Shown one piece after another: positions 19,152 through 31,800 of a stretch of DNA of 64,000 bases. Made by a program: the position numbers and the translations under genes. This DNA comes from Leucocoprinus leucothites (lineage: Eukaryota > Basidiomycota > Agaricomycetes > Agaricales > Agaricaceae): contig JAACJO010000009.1 in the NCBI GenBank assembly GCA_013368445.1, positions 558,001-622,000 of the forward strand. The letters are read 5' to 3'. The notes under the pieces were generated by a model. That model was given only the letters and a program-made list of their open reading frames with translations. It did not search any database and was not told the origin of the DNA. The first letter of the stretch is position 1. Every line of letters starts with the position of its first letter.

Positions 19152-20872
19152 CTACCGATACTGCAAAGCAGCAGTAGTAAACGAGCGATCAAACTCCGGA
19201 TCGTCAAAAGCCCCACCAGGACTAAATTCTGCTCCCTCATCCGAGTAAAAGTCCATATCCTCGTCTACATCCTCTATCCGAAGCTCTTGGACATCGAGGT
19301 ACCTCAGAGACAACGAGCCGCACTCCCGCCTCCTCTCATCAACGTATGCAACAACGTCATGGCATTGTACAGCGTGATCGGGATCGACATCCCCAAGAGT
19401 GAGTTTTTCAAGGCGAGGGCATGGGCAGAGGATGGAGTTATGGGTGGCATTGAGGGCGGAAGGAAGGAGGGAGGGGAGAACTTCTTCGAGATCCATAGAG
19501 TTCACGGAGAGGTCGCGGAGGCGTGGGACCGAGCTCAAGAAAGTGTTGAGTGAGCGCTTTCCTGCCCGTACAGACGACAGGGAGAAAGAATTCAGGGAAG
19601 GGAATGCAGCACGAGACGATGAGGAAGTTTTTGATCCAAACTCGCTGAAATCGCCAGTTGCGAGGTACGTGAGAATAGCACCAGCATCCACCTCCTCGGG
19701 CTCAACTTTGTAGTTCGCGTCCTCAAGCTGGAATGCCCTCGTATTAGGGGCATTCAGAAGCTCGAGAACAGTCTGGCACTCAGCCACATCGTGGTACCCA
19801 AGGGTCAAGTTCCTCAGCTTGGGAAGCGAGACCGGTCGATAATCATGGTGGACCAGTGTCGCATCATCATCGAGGTCGGTCACGATCGGGCCAGACCCAG
19901 AAATGCTGAGCGTCTCAAGTTGGTAACTCGAGCTCAGAATCTGATGGAACTCTTCTAGAGAGGGGCGAACGTCGCGGCTGTGATAATCAAGCTCCAACGA
20001 TGCCAAGCTGGCGCCATTAGGCCGCCGCGAGAGCATTAGGCCGAGCATTGACCAATCGACATGCACACCCTGGAGCTTAAGGTGGCGGAGGCTGGGGAGA
20101 AGGTTGCCACAGTTCCGCGTGGGAATACTGCGCTCTTCGTGACTGAAAAGGGGTCTGTCCTTCATGGTACTGGGATAGAAGCTGTGCGAGAAGCTCGCAA
20201 ACTGATTACAGCGAGAAAGGGCGAGGTACTCGAGTCGTGGTGCACCCTGGGACATGAGGAAAGGGTTGATCTGACTGAGACCAATGAACATTGGTGCCCA
20301 CACATCGGCCAGGATCTCAAGTGACCTCCACCGATGAATATGAGGCAGAAGTGTGTTCACGGCATCCAGCATGTGGTGAGGAGAAAATGGTGGCCAATAG
20401 ACTCCGGCTCCGCAGTGGAAGGGTGCACTGGGGGAGAAGGGGGAAGAGGTAAGCGATCATCACACTACACTGTTATTAACAACACGCACTCAGGTTCAGC
20501 TGAACCAAAACTCCAGGCCGGGTCTCGGGCATCTATGAGAATATCGAGGGGATACATCTGCGATCGAGCGAGGTAGAGATTGAGGAATGAATTGTCAAGG
20601 TAGCTCCGTCCGTGTTCATCCTCCATAATCATCTCCAGTGTTATACACAGGCTAGTCCATAGTGCGGGGGTATTGAGAGCAACATGTCTCCAATACCGAC
20701 TCACGCACGAAACGGCAACGGGAACCTTCACGGTGGTCGTATCAAAGGTCGGGCGAGAGAGGGAATACCGGCTAAACGAGTTATCCTCCTCTCCATGGGT
20801 CGCCAACGAGAAGATATGGGCCAGGAGCTCAACTGGCAAGCTGTTAGAGCAACTCATAGTAAACGGGACCAA
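19152..20872 (-). CDS. F-box protein with leucine-rich-repeat-like tail
   Basis: Two exons, 20872-20490 and 20427-19152, joined over a 62-bp GTGCGT...CCCCCAG intron; 1,659 coding bases give 552 residues with the frame closing exactly. The N-terminal F-box is clear: LPVELLAHIFSLA, then VAVSCVSRYWRHVALNTPALWTSL. Such domains bind Skp1 in SCF ubiquitin ligases. After the intron come WPPFSPHHMLDAV and IHRWRSLEILADVWAP, a pattern common in agaricomycete F-box proteins. The rest has irregular leucine-rich segments (LRHLKLQGVHVDWSML, LRNLTLGYHDVAEC, RLRDLSVNSMDLEEV), probably the substrate-binding surface. The start could also be the Met five residues further in. The family is strongly expanded in these fungi and no substrate can be named. 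Confidence 0.85.
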
Positions 20873-22265
20873 AAAGAGATACAGAGGTGGGAGAGAGACG
20901 AGGTGAAATGAGATTCTGGCACCGGCACATGGTATAAGTAGCCCCTCTCGCTTTTTGTCTCGGTGGGCACCCTAGAACAAAAGAAATGGAAATGATGATG
21001 ACGAAAAGATCAGCCAATCCCAGATCGGGGCCTGTCAGATTTAACCCCACTGAGGCGCTGGGCTTATTGTTACAGAAACGAGACTCTCCGTGTGAGTTTC
21101 CACAGAAGCATCCCCTTCACAATAAGCCAAGCGCTACGGCCCTGCGAGAGCAATAAGCGTGTCGGCCAAATGTATTCCTGCACCGTATTGCGCCCGAAGG
21201 GATATTCAGTTTTCGTCACGGTTATTTAGTATTTGACTCTACGCGTTTGAATATGGTTCAAAAAACAGCATCGGCAACTCGGAACGCGCCGTCGGGCGTA
21301 GAGGGAGGCTCAGTGACAGTCAGGTAAATCAAGCTGGGACCTCAATTACCGAGCTCGGAGAAGTGACTCATTTCTTGGAAGGATTGGGGGATGGGTAGGC
21401 TGAAAGGAATGCCTATTCCAGTCGATGTCCAGTTCTGATGCGGTTCGTCGAACATTGTTGTTGAACAAAGGAAAGGCCAAATCCAGCCATCGACGCTGCC
21501 ATCAAATTCCATGCACGTGGATCACGACCACTGTCAAGGAAACTTCCGAACCCCTAACTTCATGGCTAATTATGCAAAAAGTGACTACAAGCGCCCCGCT
21601 GAGCTATTACGAGAGGTAGGTAACAGTCTGTAACCTTATGTACGCCGTATACCTTGGCGACGATATGTCGGCGCACGGCTCTCATGCAGCCAACAATTCA
21701 CAAGCTGGACCCATTACCAACCACAGCTTAGTTCACCACGTTCTCGTCGGCGTCCTCGGCTCTCTATCTGGTGCCTGCCTTCCCACCCAAGATATGAACG
21801 CCTATTTGAAACATCATCACCAGCTCGATCCACGAAATAGCGCAGACCGACCACCGCACCTAGAGACTTATTGTCCCTCACAACCACCACGAGTTCGCCG
21901 AGATATACCCAACATTTCTCTCATCAACCCTTCACAGCGGTTTCTACGGATTTAACCTTAACGGACTAAACAAATCCGATCGTGATGGATAATAAATAAG
22001 ACAAATATGACTACAGTTGATAATATAACAAGGGTCAGAGCTACACATTAGTCCCTACAGAGTCACCAAACCACAACTAAGCAAGAGCCCAGGAACTCAA
22101 GCCATCGAAGAAACAAAAAAAATCGAGATAACGAAAAACAAAAAGAGTCGAGGTAAAAACACAAAAAGCGAACAAGATAGTCAACAGTGATCCATGCGAT
22201 GAAAACATATATCCATGATAAGATGTAACCCAAAAAACTGGATAACCATTCCTCTCATATCGTCG
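20873..22265. other. Intergenic region
   Basis: Promoter side of the F-box gene and 3' side of the transcription-factor gene. A 105-codon frame at 21638-21955 (+) has no recognisable domain and I do not call it a gene. From about 22080 to 22200 the sequence is A-rich, consistent with a 3' untranslated region. Confidence 0.4.
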
Positions 22266-25200
22266 CTATGGTGAGGTCGTCATTCCATTCATTTTCATAT
22301 ATCCAGGGCCACTATATCCTGGCGTACCGGGAGGAATCACATTCCCACCTCCATTCTGTCGATCGCCAGCCGAAGATGGCGGCGGTTGCGCCTGCTGGGA
22401 TCCCGGTGCCTGCTGCTGAGACGGCGCGCCAGCCATATTGAAATCTGGTGAGAAAAGCTGATTGACATCCACTCCCGCGTCACCAGCAAAGAGGGCCATC
22501 ATATCGCCATGTGACATATATAACTGCTGAGGGTCCTCCTGTATCATGTCCATTCCCATGCTAGTTGACGTACCGAGGAAAGATGAGGGTGCACTGGGTG
22601 GCGGATGATTTGTATCATTGAATTGAGCCGATGATGGCATTTGAGGTCCCGATGAACCTGACGCCGTGGGAGGTACGGGTGCGAATGATGAGCTGGGTTT
22701 CGAAGGTTCACCATTGAAAAATTCGGAAGGTGAAAAGGCTTCTGGACTGCTGTGGTGGGAAGGTGAATCCCCACTGTGTGTCGAACGTGGTGCCGAAGGT
22801 GCCTTTTTGCGAACAGGTCGTATCCAGGCTGGGCGCGACGATGGGGCTGGAGTGTGGTCCTGGTGATTGCCATTCGTGAGATCCAGGGGTATGTGCGTTA
22901 CTGTGAAATAGATGGCATGTCAACCTTTTTCCTAAAAAATTGGCAACAGGAAATACTTACAGCGGCAAAACTCTTCCATGAGATCGCCTGAACGGAGGCC
23001 GCACACATAGCGACCACTAAACCTACGTAGGAGTCCAATACAGGACCGCAGAGCATCTAATCCGGGTGGTATCAGATGTTGTAATGTTTCTGTTTTGCAC
23101 AGTAGTAAAATGGCGACGAGTGTCCGTCCAGCCTGGGTCAGTTGGTGGATCACATGTACTCCATCTGACAAACACTACTCAGTATGCAACATAAAAATAG
23201 GAGAGATGGATACTTACAGTAGGTCATGAGCCCCTTCTTGGCAATGTTGACATGCGCTGCAACTATCTGGAGAGCAGCACTATGAGCCGCGACAAGTGCC
23301 TCTTTCTCTGCATCAGTCTGCTCCTCTTCGTGAGACCCATTCGTCCTCTCGGCTACATACTCGGAAAATCGATGCCGATAGATCAATAGTCGCACGAACT
23401 GCTCAGCGCAATGTAATCGCTCGGCCTGTGTTATCCGGATCGTGTCTTCACTCGCCAGTGTCTCGGGAGAGTGCGCCCAATAAGTAGGAATCTCTCGATG
23501 GAGTTCATCCATGAGTGCTTCTTCTTCCCGCATCGGCTTGAATTTCCGAAAACCGTGAAGCACATTTGTTGCCCTTAGCAAAAAGGAATTCGAGTCATCA
23601 GATTGGCGAGCAGGTGGGACGTCCAATACTGATTCAAGCACAACCATGATCCGGAGGGAGACCACAAAGGCACTCATCCTGCACTCTGTACCAGGAGGTG
23701 GTGTTCCAATTGCTTCTCGCGTGATGTATTCATCATCCACAGGGGTGGGTTCCGCAACGTCGCAATCTCTCAGGCGGAGAGTGGAGGGTCTTCCAAAATG
23801 AGCCCCTAATTGTTTGTCCCAGATGTAAACACACCAGAACGTGCGTTTCCGGACCTCGTCTTCGATTGGGTCGAAGAGATCATACGTATCTGCGGAGCGG
23901 TGGAGTCCAGCATCTATACACATGGTTACAGCCTCGGCAAGCAACGCAGCAGCCCTCGAGATACGTCCAAGGCCTACTGCATAGACACCAGCAATGAGAT
24001 TGGCTTGGATGTTGTACAGGGTCGGCCGGTCCGCAATAGGAAGAGTCCGGAGCCGACTAAATAATTCAAACCAATGGACGCCGGCGGATATGCTATCATT
24101 AGAATGAGCTCGCACACGAGGATCATCCATGTGTCGAGAGGCGAGGCAGCAAATGGCAACGATAAAGGCAGCGAATCCCGGTTCTCCCCATTTTTGTGGA
24201 TTGCCGTAATCCTGTGAGAGGGAGAGAGAAAAGAGGGAAAGTTGACGTGAGATTACGCTCGAAACGGAATTAGATAACAAGTTTTGGAGACCTACAGCCA
24301 AAAATGTGGGAACATGCAAAAAGGGAAGGATGTAATATGACGTCGACAAGTAGCATTGCACCAGACTGTCGAGCTTATGAGTCAAAGCAGCTGAAAAAGC
24401 ATAAAGGTGATACATACCTATCCATTAACTCCGGAGCAATGTAAGATGTGATGAGCTTCCATAACGTTTGAGGGTTCATGTCCGCGCGACGCAGTGACCG
24501 GTTAGGGAACCAATTCGAATTTGTTGCATTAGTCGCCTTGTCTGCGGGATGAGAAGAAGACATAGAGTCGGACCGTGAACGGCCATCTGTAGCGACAGGA
24601 CCCTGCACAGGCGCATGCCGCTCGACTAGCAGATCGAGAACAGGAAGCCCAGAGGTTTCTCCCTGCCAACGTGTCACTCCTTCATCATCGAAATATAGAT
24701 ATGATGCGGTTAGGGACATTCGCGAAGTAACCTCTGCCAACTGATCCGGGTTCTGAATTTGATTATAGGAGCCATAGGAATTGCCGAAGAAAGAGCCAAA
24801 AGCCATTTGTGGACTCTGCTGTACCTCCTCGAGCTTGTGATCGTGCGTAAAGTGCGCCGAGGGGCCAGTGAGGGGGAAGACATGAAGCGATGGAGGGGGC
24901 ACACCAGCAGGGATTCCTGATGGGTACGCGAATGGAACTGTCGGACTAGAAGCAGACTCTTTCGAGCTGAAAGAAGAGGAGCTTGGCGTAGCGATACCTC
25001 CAGCAGTGAAGACCGCAGGTGGAATAGCTTGAATGAGAGTTTCGAGATGATGCATGCGGTCCTCCAGGGTCGCAGTACGCCTGTTTACTCAACAAAATCA
25101 GTGATAAGATACAATCCCCCCAAGATCCGCCCAACACGTACTTTGATTTGTGCGGGTGTGTTCTCTTCCCCGGCTCCTCGAACGTACAGGCAGAGTTCGC

Positions 25201-25500
25201 AGTGAGGCAAGCCTGGCATGGATGTCCCTCATCGCATTTGATTCTCCTCCGCCTGTAAAACGTTTCAGAGACCGTGCTGGCATCCTGCGCGTAGCAAAGA
25301 AGCTCACCGACATCGGTCACACGCCCTGTAGGGGCGACGGACAGAGCAGTGAATTTCACGAGGGAAGATAAAGCGGAGCAACCGACGCACCTGCTTAGCT
25401 TAAAGCGCCGTTCCTTGAGGATAGAAGAGGAGGAGGACGAGGCCTGTGGCTGCTGTTGCTGTTGCTGTTCCTGGCTATCTTGGGTTGTGGTGGGGGGCAT
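22266..25500 (-). CDS. Zn2Cys6 transcription factor with fungal-specific middle domain
   Basis: Multi-exon regulator, about seven to nine exons. It opens with a Gln/Ser-rich N-terminus from the ATG at 25500. Two small introns (GTGCGT...CTACAG and GTGAGC...TTACAG) split the DNA-binding domain; once removed it reads [20 protein letters not shown] followed by LTANSAC, a perfect CX2CX6CX5CX2CX6C binuclear cluster. A dimerisation region follows ([12 protein letters not shown]). The middle domain (Fungal_trans type) covers about 24350-23220: [60 protein letters not shown]. The C-terminus is Gln/Pro/Ser-rich with [20 protein letters not shown], a plausible activation region. It looks intact. The regulated pathway cannot be read from the sequence, and exon ends are approximate except in the zinc cluster. 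Confidence 0.87.
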
Positions 25501-26089
25501 GATGGCGGAATAAAGTGAAGGAGCAAAATTCGAGAGCTAGAATTTAAGAATAGACGACAAATAAGTCCAGAAACAAGCGTCTCATAACGGCTCATAACAG
25601 TTAACCGAATTTACCCGACTTGTCCTTTTCTTTCCCCCATTTCCGACTGCGATCTCCACATCCCCCCCTCTCAAGAACATGATTGTCGTGATTGTTTCCT
25701 CCCTCATCGCACAACAAAAACAGCCTCGTCCAGCCCTTCTCGTTACTGATTTTCCTCATTCTCTGCCACCCCCCGCATTTTCTCCCTTATCTCCTCATTA
25801 GGTTGATTGTGACGCTCGTGTAGACAACCGGGATCCGGGTCTTCCCTTGCCGGCCGAAGGCCCGAAGTGCCATTGACCAATGATTTCTACAACAATTCTG
25901 AGATAAATTCTCCGCGGACGTCAAATCTCGGTAGCTTCGGTTCACAGTTGCCAACAATTGACCACACTATTTAAGCGCTTTAAGCTCTCATTTGTTGCGA
26001 GATTGTGCCTGTCGATGTGAAAGGATTTACACCGTCGGTGTTCAAGACCACGGCAAAGTCCGTCCACATTTCAGTCATCGATGATCTCA
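25501..26089. other. Upstream region of the transcription-factor gene
   Basis: Pyrimidine-rich plus-strand stretches (about 25620-25800), as is usual upstream of fungal promoters. No gene seen. Confidence 0.4.
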
Positions 26090-26702
26090 TTGGTTAGATC
26101 TGATAAACATATACTTTACGGATGAGCTCCTCATTCTCCGCAACATCATCGCTCAGTACATGACTCCGGAAAGTAGTGGGGGTACTCTGACCACTTGTCA
26201 TCACGCTGGGCTCTTACCGCCTCAAACTTGATAGAACAGATCGCAGCGCTCGAATGTCCGGTGACAAATATGACAATGGGAAGTTGCGACAGCTGGTATC
26301 AGGTATCAAATGTATAAACAAACCGAGTAGATGCTATAGATTAACCGAATGTCCGAAAGCTCCGAGTGAAAGACAGTCGCTGAAAGAAAATGAATACAGA
26401 GAGAAAGGTATTCTAACGAAGGCCGAGAGAAGCAAAGAAAAGGAAAAAGAAGAGAAAAATGGCATGGGATTGGTCGACATTCTGGCATATTACACATCAG
26501 CACAATGAAGCAATCATCAAATTCCTGTAAGTTGTGTAACCGAGAGAGAAAAGAAACAATGTCTAAAAAATCCAAAGCAACACACGCCCACGCAGCATCT
26601 ACTTCCTCTCCACCCATCTACCATCTATCACATCGCTTGTCCCATCTCCCACGTCTCCACGCTCACTGCGGCACTAGTCCGTTGATCATGTTACTGTCCA
26701 CC
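26090..26702. repeat. Duplicated segment, left copy (spacer plus flippase 3' end)
   Basis: Diverged direct repeat of about 28272-28890. Shared phrases include GATCGCAGCGCTCGAAT, GAAGTTGCGACAGCTGGTAT and CATCTCCCACGTCTCCACGCTC. The last roughly 80 bp correspond to the final codons of the flippase gene, here detached from that gene. HNH copy 2 lies between the repeats. Confidence 0.8.
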
Positions 26703-26854
26703 CTGATCCACAGCAATGTTTTGTGTCGCCACGACGCCATAAATTGTTAATACAAGAGTATCGACAATGAATAACTTTCACGTGCAACATCAACACTATG
26801 TTCCGAATTTTGAAACCTAGCTTGCTACTTCCAACGCTTCGCCTTGAGCTTGCC

Positions 26855-28121
26855 ATGTCTCCGCTACCCAAAGAACTACCTCTTTCATATCGCCATGTCT
26901 CTCAGTTCGTCAGCGCGTACGATACTTGCCTGAGAGTCGAGAATGATCTTACTAGGCGGGCTGAGAAAAACGGCCAAGACGTTATGAAACAGTTGATCTA
27001 CATTCGAATCCTTGGCTTTCTCCTGCACCATTCACCCTCACAGCAAGGATTGAAGACAGTTGAAGTAGAAATCAACTCATGCGCAGGCGAAGATGCTCGG
27101 CTCCTTCAGCTTGGAAAAAACTACTTTGATCATTATATCAGGGCCTGTAGGTTCTCAGATCCAAGCCCTCAAAGCCCTCCTTAACAAATTACTTAGTCAG
27201 GACTCCTAAAGGACCCATACCAACCCCTTCTAGCCATCCTTCTCGCCCATCCTTTGATACGATAGCAGATATGATAAACGACACCTTAGTTGAGGCACCT
27301 CAGTCCCATGCCGATGCCAAGAAAAATGCCAGTCTTCTTTTCGTTCCGTGAATAATCTCACCTTGACGTCAAATAGGCCCTTATCCGCGATAACTTTCGT
27401 TGCTGCGTAACTGGAGTTTATGATACGCTCTCTGTTTTGGGAAACAAAGAGCTAGAACAGAAATGTTTTGATGAACCGGGTGTGTCGGTGCGCGACACAC
27501 AATGCGCGTACATCTTTCCAGAGTCCTCGAACTCAAATATTGAACCGGCTGGAGCCAAATTTTGTCACATCTTTCAATTCTCTATTGATATTTAATATCA
27601 CCTGGTTTCTCACTAGCAGGAATATGCCTCCTCAATGTGGGCAATCATGATGCGTTTTGGCTATCATAGTCTCCCCGATGAACTAAACGGTCCCAATATT
27701 CACCGCTTAGAGAATGTGATGACCTTGGAGCCAAGCTTCCGTGCTTGCTTTAATAACTTACACGTCTGGTTTGTTGAAACGGTACGTCTATCTCCAGTTT
27801 TGTATGCTCGATCATCTACCATCGTCTCATCATCTCTAATTTCAGGATGAAGTCAACAGGTACAAGCTCGAATCCCGGTATCGCATCCTCATAAAGGAAT
27901 ATCCAGAATATGTCAAATTCACCTCGACAAACAAAAATTTACTCCTTCCATCTCCCACCTACCTTCGCATTCACGCTGCGTGTGCCAAGGTGGCGCATTT
28001 ATCAGGAGCCGGCGAGTATATAGACAAGCTCTATCAAGATCTGGAAGATAGCAAGGTCCTGAATCCGAATGGGTCCTCTTCGGAGACATTAGAACACGCT
28101 CTTTTCCAAAAGCTTCATTGA
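26855..28121 (+). pseudogene. Fungal HNH_2-type nuclease, copy 2 (pseudogene)
   Basis: Diverged copy of the gene at 2170-3456, from MSPLPKELPLSYRHVS to the tail EHALFQKLH. It carries the same two in-frame stops (TAA, TAG) between FQFSIDI and QEYASSMW as copy 1. It also has its own damage. The acceptor of the first intron is changed (AACAG to AACAA). The HNH motif reads EPSFRACFNN where copy 1 has EPNFHALFD, so the catalytic His and Asp are Arg and Asn. The G that would start the bypass intron in copy 1 is T here. It sits between two copies of a spacer plus the flippase 3' end, so it was part of a local rearrangement. No functional product is expected. Confidence 0.75.
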
Positions 28122-28271
28122 TCCGGATCTTAGTGTCTTCGGGCGGCTAACAACCGGCTTGCGCGGGCGTTCGATGTTCAACCCCAGCGTCAGTAACTCG
28201 GAATCGCCGCAATCAGGCTTCAACGCGGTATGTGAGTCAAATTCCTGATTTTGTGGTTTACCACCAATATT

Positions 28272-28890
28272 AGTTAGATCTAAAAAAAAACACAAACCTA
28301 CAATGAGCTCCTCAGTCTCAGCAACACCGCCCAGTACAAGACTCCAGAAAGCAGTGTGGGTAGGTTAACCAAGTACACCACTTGTCAACGTCGCGCTGGG
28401 CTCCTACGGCCTCATAAACCTGACAGAACAGATCGCAGCGCTCGAATATCCAGTGATATATATGACAATGAGAAGTTGCGACAGCTGGTATCAAGTATCA
28501 AATGTATAAACAAACCGAGCAGATACTATAGATTAACCGAATGTCCGAAGGCTCCGAGTGAAGGACAGTCACTAAAATAAAATGAGCAGAGAGAAAAAAA
28601 ACATTCTAACGAGGGACGAAAGAAGCAGAGAAAAAGAAGAGAAAAATGGTATGGAATTAGTCGACATTCTGGCATAGTACATATCAGCACAACGAAGCAG
28701 TCATTGAATTTCTGTGAGTTGCGTAACCGAGAGCACGAGAAAAGAAACATGTCGAGAAAAATCCAAAGCAACACACACCCACCATCGCGCAGCATCTACT
28801 TCCTCTCCATCTATCACATCGCCCTTCCCATCTCCCACGTCTCCACGCTCGCGGCACTCGCCCGTCGATCATGCTGCTGTCCATCCCCAT
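28272..28890. repeat. Duplicated segment, right copy (in place with the flippase gene)
   Basis: Pair of about 26090-26702. This copy continues into the intact flippase gene and is therefore the likely source. Confidence 0.8.
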
Positions 28891-31800
28891 GTCCCATAAC
28901 CGTATCATCATCATCACCACCATACTCTCTCCCTCTCGCCGTCTCTTCCGAACTCCTCCCATGCGTCGTTGATGTCATCTGTGACACCCTCTGCTGATAC
29001 ATCCCAGGCTGACTTACAGCACTCTCATACCCACTAACACTCCCACCGCGCACGCCACCATGCTGATGCTGATGCTGCTGTTCGTCCTCCCCATTCCACA
29101 AATCACTCTCCGCAGTCGCATAGGACGTATCCGTCGTATACGAACTTGCACTCGGCGCTCTCGCATCATGTCCACTCTGATAATAATGCGTTTGCTGTTC
29201 AGATGACTGAGGCGTCCTCACACTCATCTCATACATCCCCGGCTCCACCTGCTCAACCCTACTCCTACTCGCACTCGCACTACCCCCACTCAACCGTCTC
29301 ATCAACTCACCCGCAGGTCCCTGAGACCCCGGAAGCTGCAACAGCGCATTATTCGGCTGTTGTATCGAAGGCGGTGGATGAACCATCGAATTACTCCTCG
29401 ACGTATAACTTGATCTAGGCGGAGGCGGTGTCGTCGTAATCTCCCCAGAAGCAAGTCGATACTGCGTCGGAGGCAATGGCGACGGGGGCGGTATATCTGA
29501 AGCAGAATAATATGATGGCTGCGGCGACGGTGCATCAAGCCTCGTAGCACCCATCGTAGGCGGCGGTGTCAGAAGTGACTGTCCACCATAATGAGAGCTC
29601 GACGCCGCGGATGTCGGAGATGGCACACTAAGTAATTGTCGTGATGAATGTGGCGGTGAAAGCTGTGACTGTCGAATCTCTGGAGTTGTAGGTGAGATAG
29701 CTTCTGTCGATGTTGGTTCGTAAGCATTATGTACTGATAGTTCAGACGTTGACCGACTGTGCTGCTCGTGGAACATGGGCGCAGCTTCTAGATTGCTGGG
29801 TGAAAGATCGCGGTCCTTGTTCTTCTTTTCTTTCCGATGTTTGATTCCTAGCCTGTCTTTGAGGTCACCCATGACCCACATCTCTCGAACGATGTCCTTG
29901 TCTAGAGGGAAAAACACCGTCGATACAAATTTGACGACGAAGCGAGGTGCTAAGAACAATCAAACATTAGCATTAATGAACATAATAAAGAAATAAATAA
30001 CGCACCCAGAGCGAGTAAAGCGGTAATCACAACCGTCGCCCAAAACTGAATACCACCAAACAAAATCAACACCTCATCCACAAAATCAATACTCATAAAG
30101 AACGAGTAAACCAATATCCAAAGCAACATCACAAGCGTCGATCCAACCACCACAATCCACGTCATAATCGTCCAACTAAAAAAACCCATCAACACCCATA
30201 CCAAAAAAAGCCAAAGCAAGAGATCAACTCACTAATGGGTATTCAACCCAACATACGTATTCGCCGAAAAAATCGCAGCAACAGCCACCGTCGTCCCAAA
30301 ATCCGCCAACGAATCAATCCCCCTCCCATTCCACGAATTCGGCGCTCCAAGCGTCCAAGCCAAGTACGGAATGAAAAACACAATCGCAGACTGATACAAC
30401 CCATCTCCCATGTACAACCAAAATTTGGTCCGGGTGTACTCTAGCCCGCGGATACCGCGAACATAGAGCTGTGGGAATGCAAGAGCCGCTTTCGAGTTGA
30501 TGTCTTGGTCGAATGCTGTTAAAGAGAAGAAGAGCAGAGGTGTCAGGGAATGGGAGTGAGTAAATGATTGAATGAATAGGGGGTGGCGTACCTCCGAGCA
30601 CGATGACGGGAAGTGATGTGAATACAAGGTTATACAAGAGGATGAATGTATATTGATACAAGTATGTTGCGTCGAAACTAATCACACGACATTAGCACCA
30701 GCACCAGCAGCATAAAACCCAAACTCACCTGTTGAAAGGCAAAAACCAAAACATAGCAAACGTCCAAATAACATTCTATTCCAAAAAAAAAACATATCAG
30801 CAACCCAGATCACTTTCCCAAAACACGTCTTCACAAGAACAACAACGATCGAACGAACCTTGTAAAAGAAATTACTATGCATGTCAGCCACACGCTGATA
30901 CGACCAGCGCCCATGAACCAGTAACAGCTTTGTCAAAAACCGGAACTGCCCGAACGCATAATCGGCCGACATAGCAGCCTGTGAACCCTCCAATCCAAAT
31001 AACCCACACCCAATATTCGCTTCCTGGATCATAGCAACATCATTGGCACCATCACCAATCGACAGTGTCATCGCATTCCTTCCTTGCTTGACCTACAACA
31101 ATCATTTCATTAACAGCTGATAATAATCTCGGTGGGAAGATAATTGCACATACGAGATTGACAGTGAGTGCCTTCTGTGCTGGAGAAACTCGACAACACA
31201 CGACCGTTTCACACTGCGTGCCAAGGTTAAGGAACAAAGGCTTGAGCTCAGGTGAAAGCGCATGTCGGAGCGTATCTCCATCAATGACGACCGCAAACGA
31301 GGCTTTCGTCGTCCCAGGCACAAACCCTCGCTTCTTGGGCTCCCACGACGGCGGACCGAGGACAGAAGCAATCTTGTTAAGCCCAGCTTCAATCTGCGAG
31401 CGTGCCTTTTCCGATGTGTCTGCAGAGAGAATCATCAAGTCCATGTCGTTCTTGAGCAAATTGCAGCTGTATCCAATCTCAATCGCCGTTTGTAGTTTAT
31501 CACCTAGTTCACCAAACTCAGTAAGGTCACAACTTGGGAAAGAGACATTCCCACCAGTCAAAATCCACAACTTAATCCCGGCCCTATGCAGCATCTCGAT
31601 CGCCTCCGGCACACCCTCCTGCAACTTATCCTCCAACGCAGTCGCTCCCAAGATATACAACGAATGCTCAATCAACTCATTCGCCTTATCAATCTCCTCA
31701 TCCCTATTCTCCACCGCACTTGTCGCAGCATCATACGTCCTCACCCACCCCAAATACTCCTCCTCATCCAACTCCCTATACGCAATGCACAACGTCCTCA

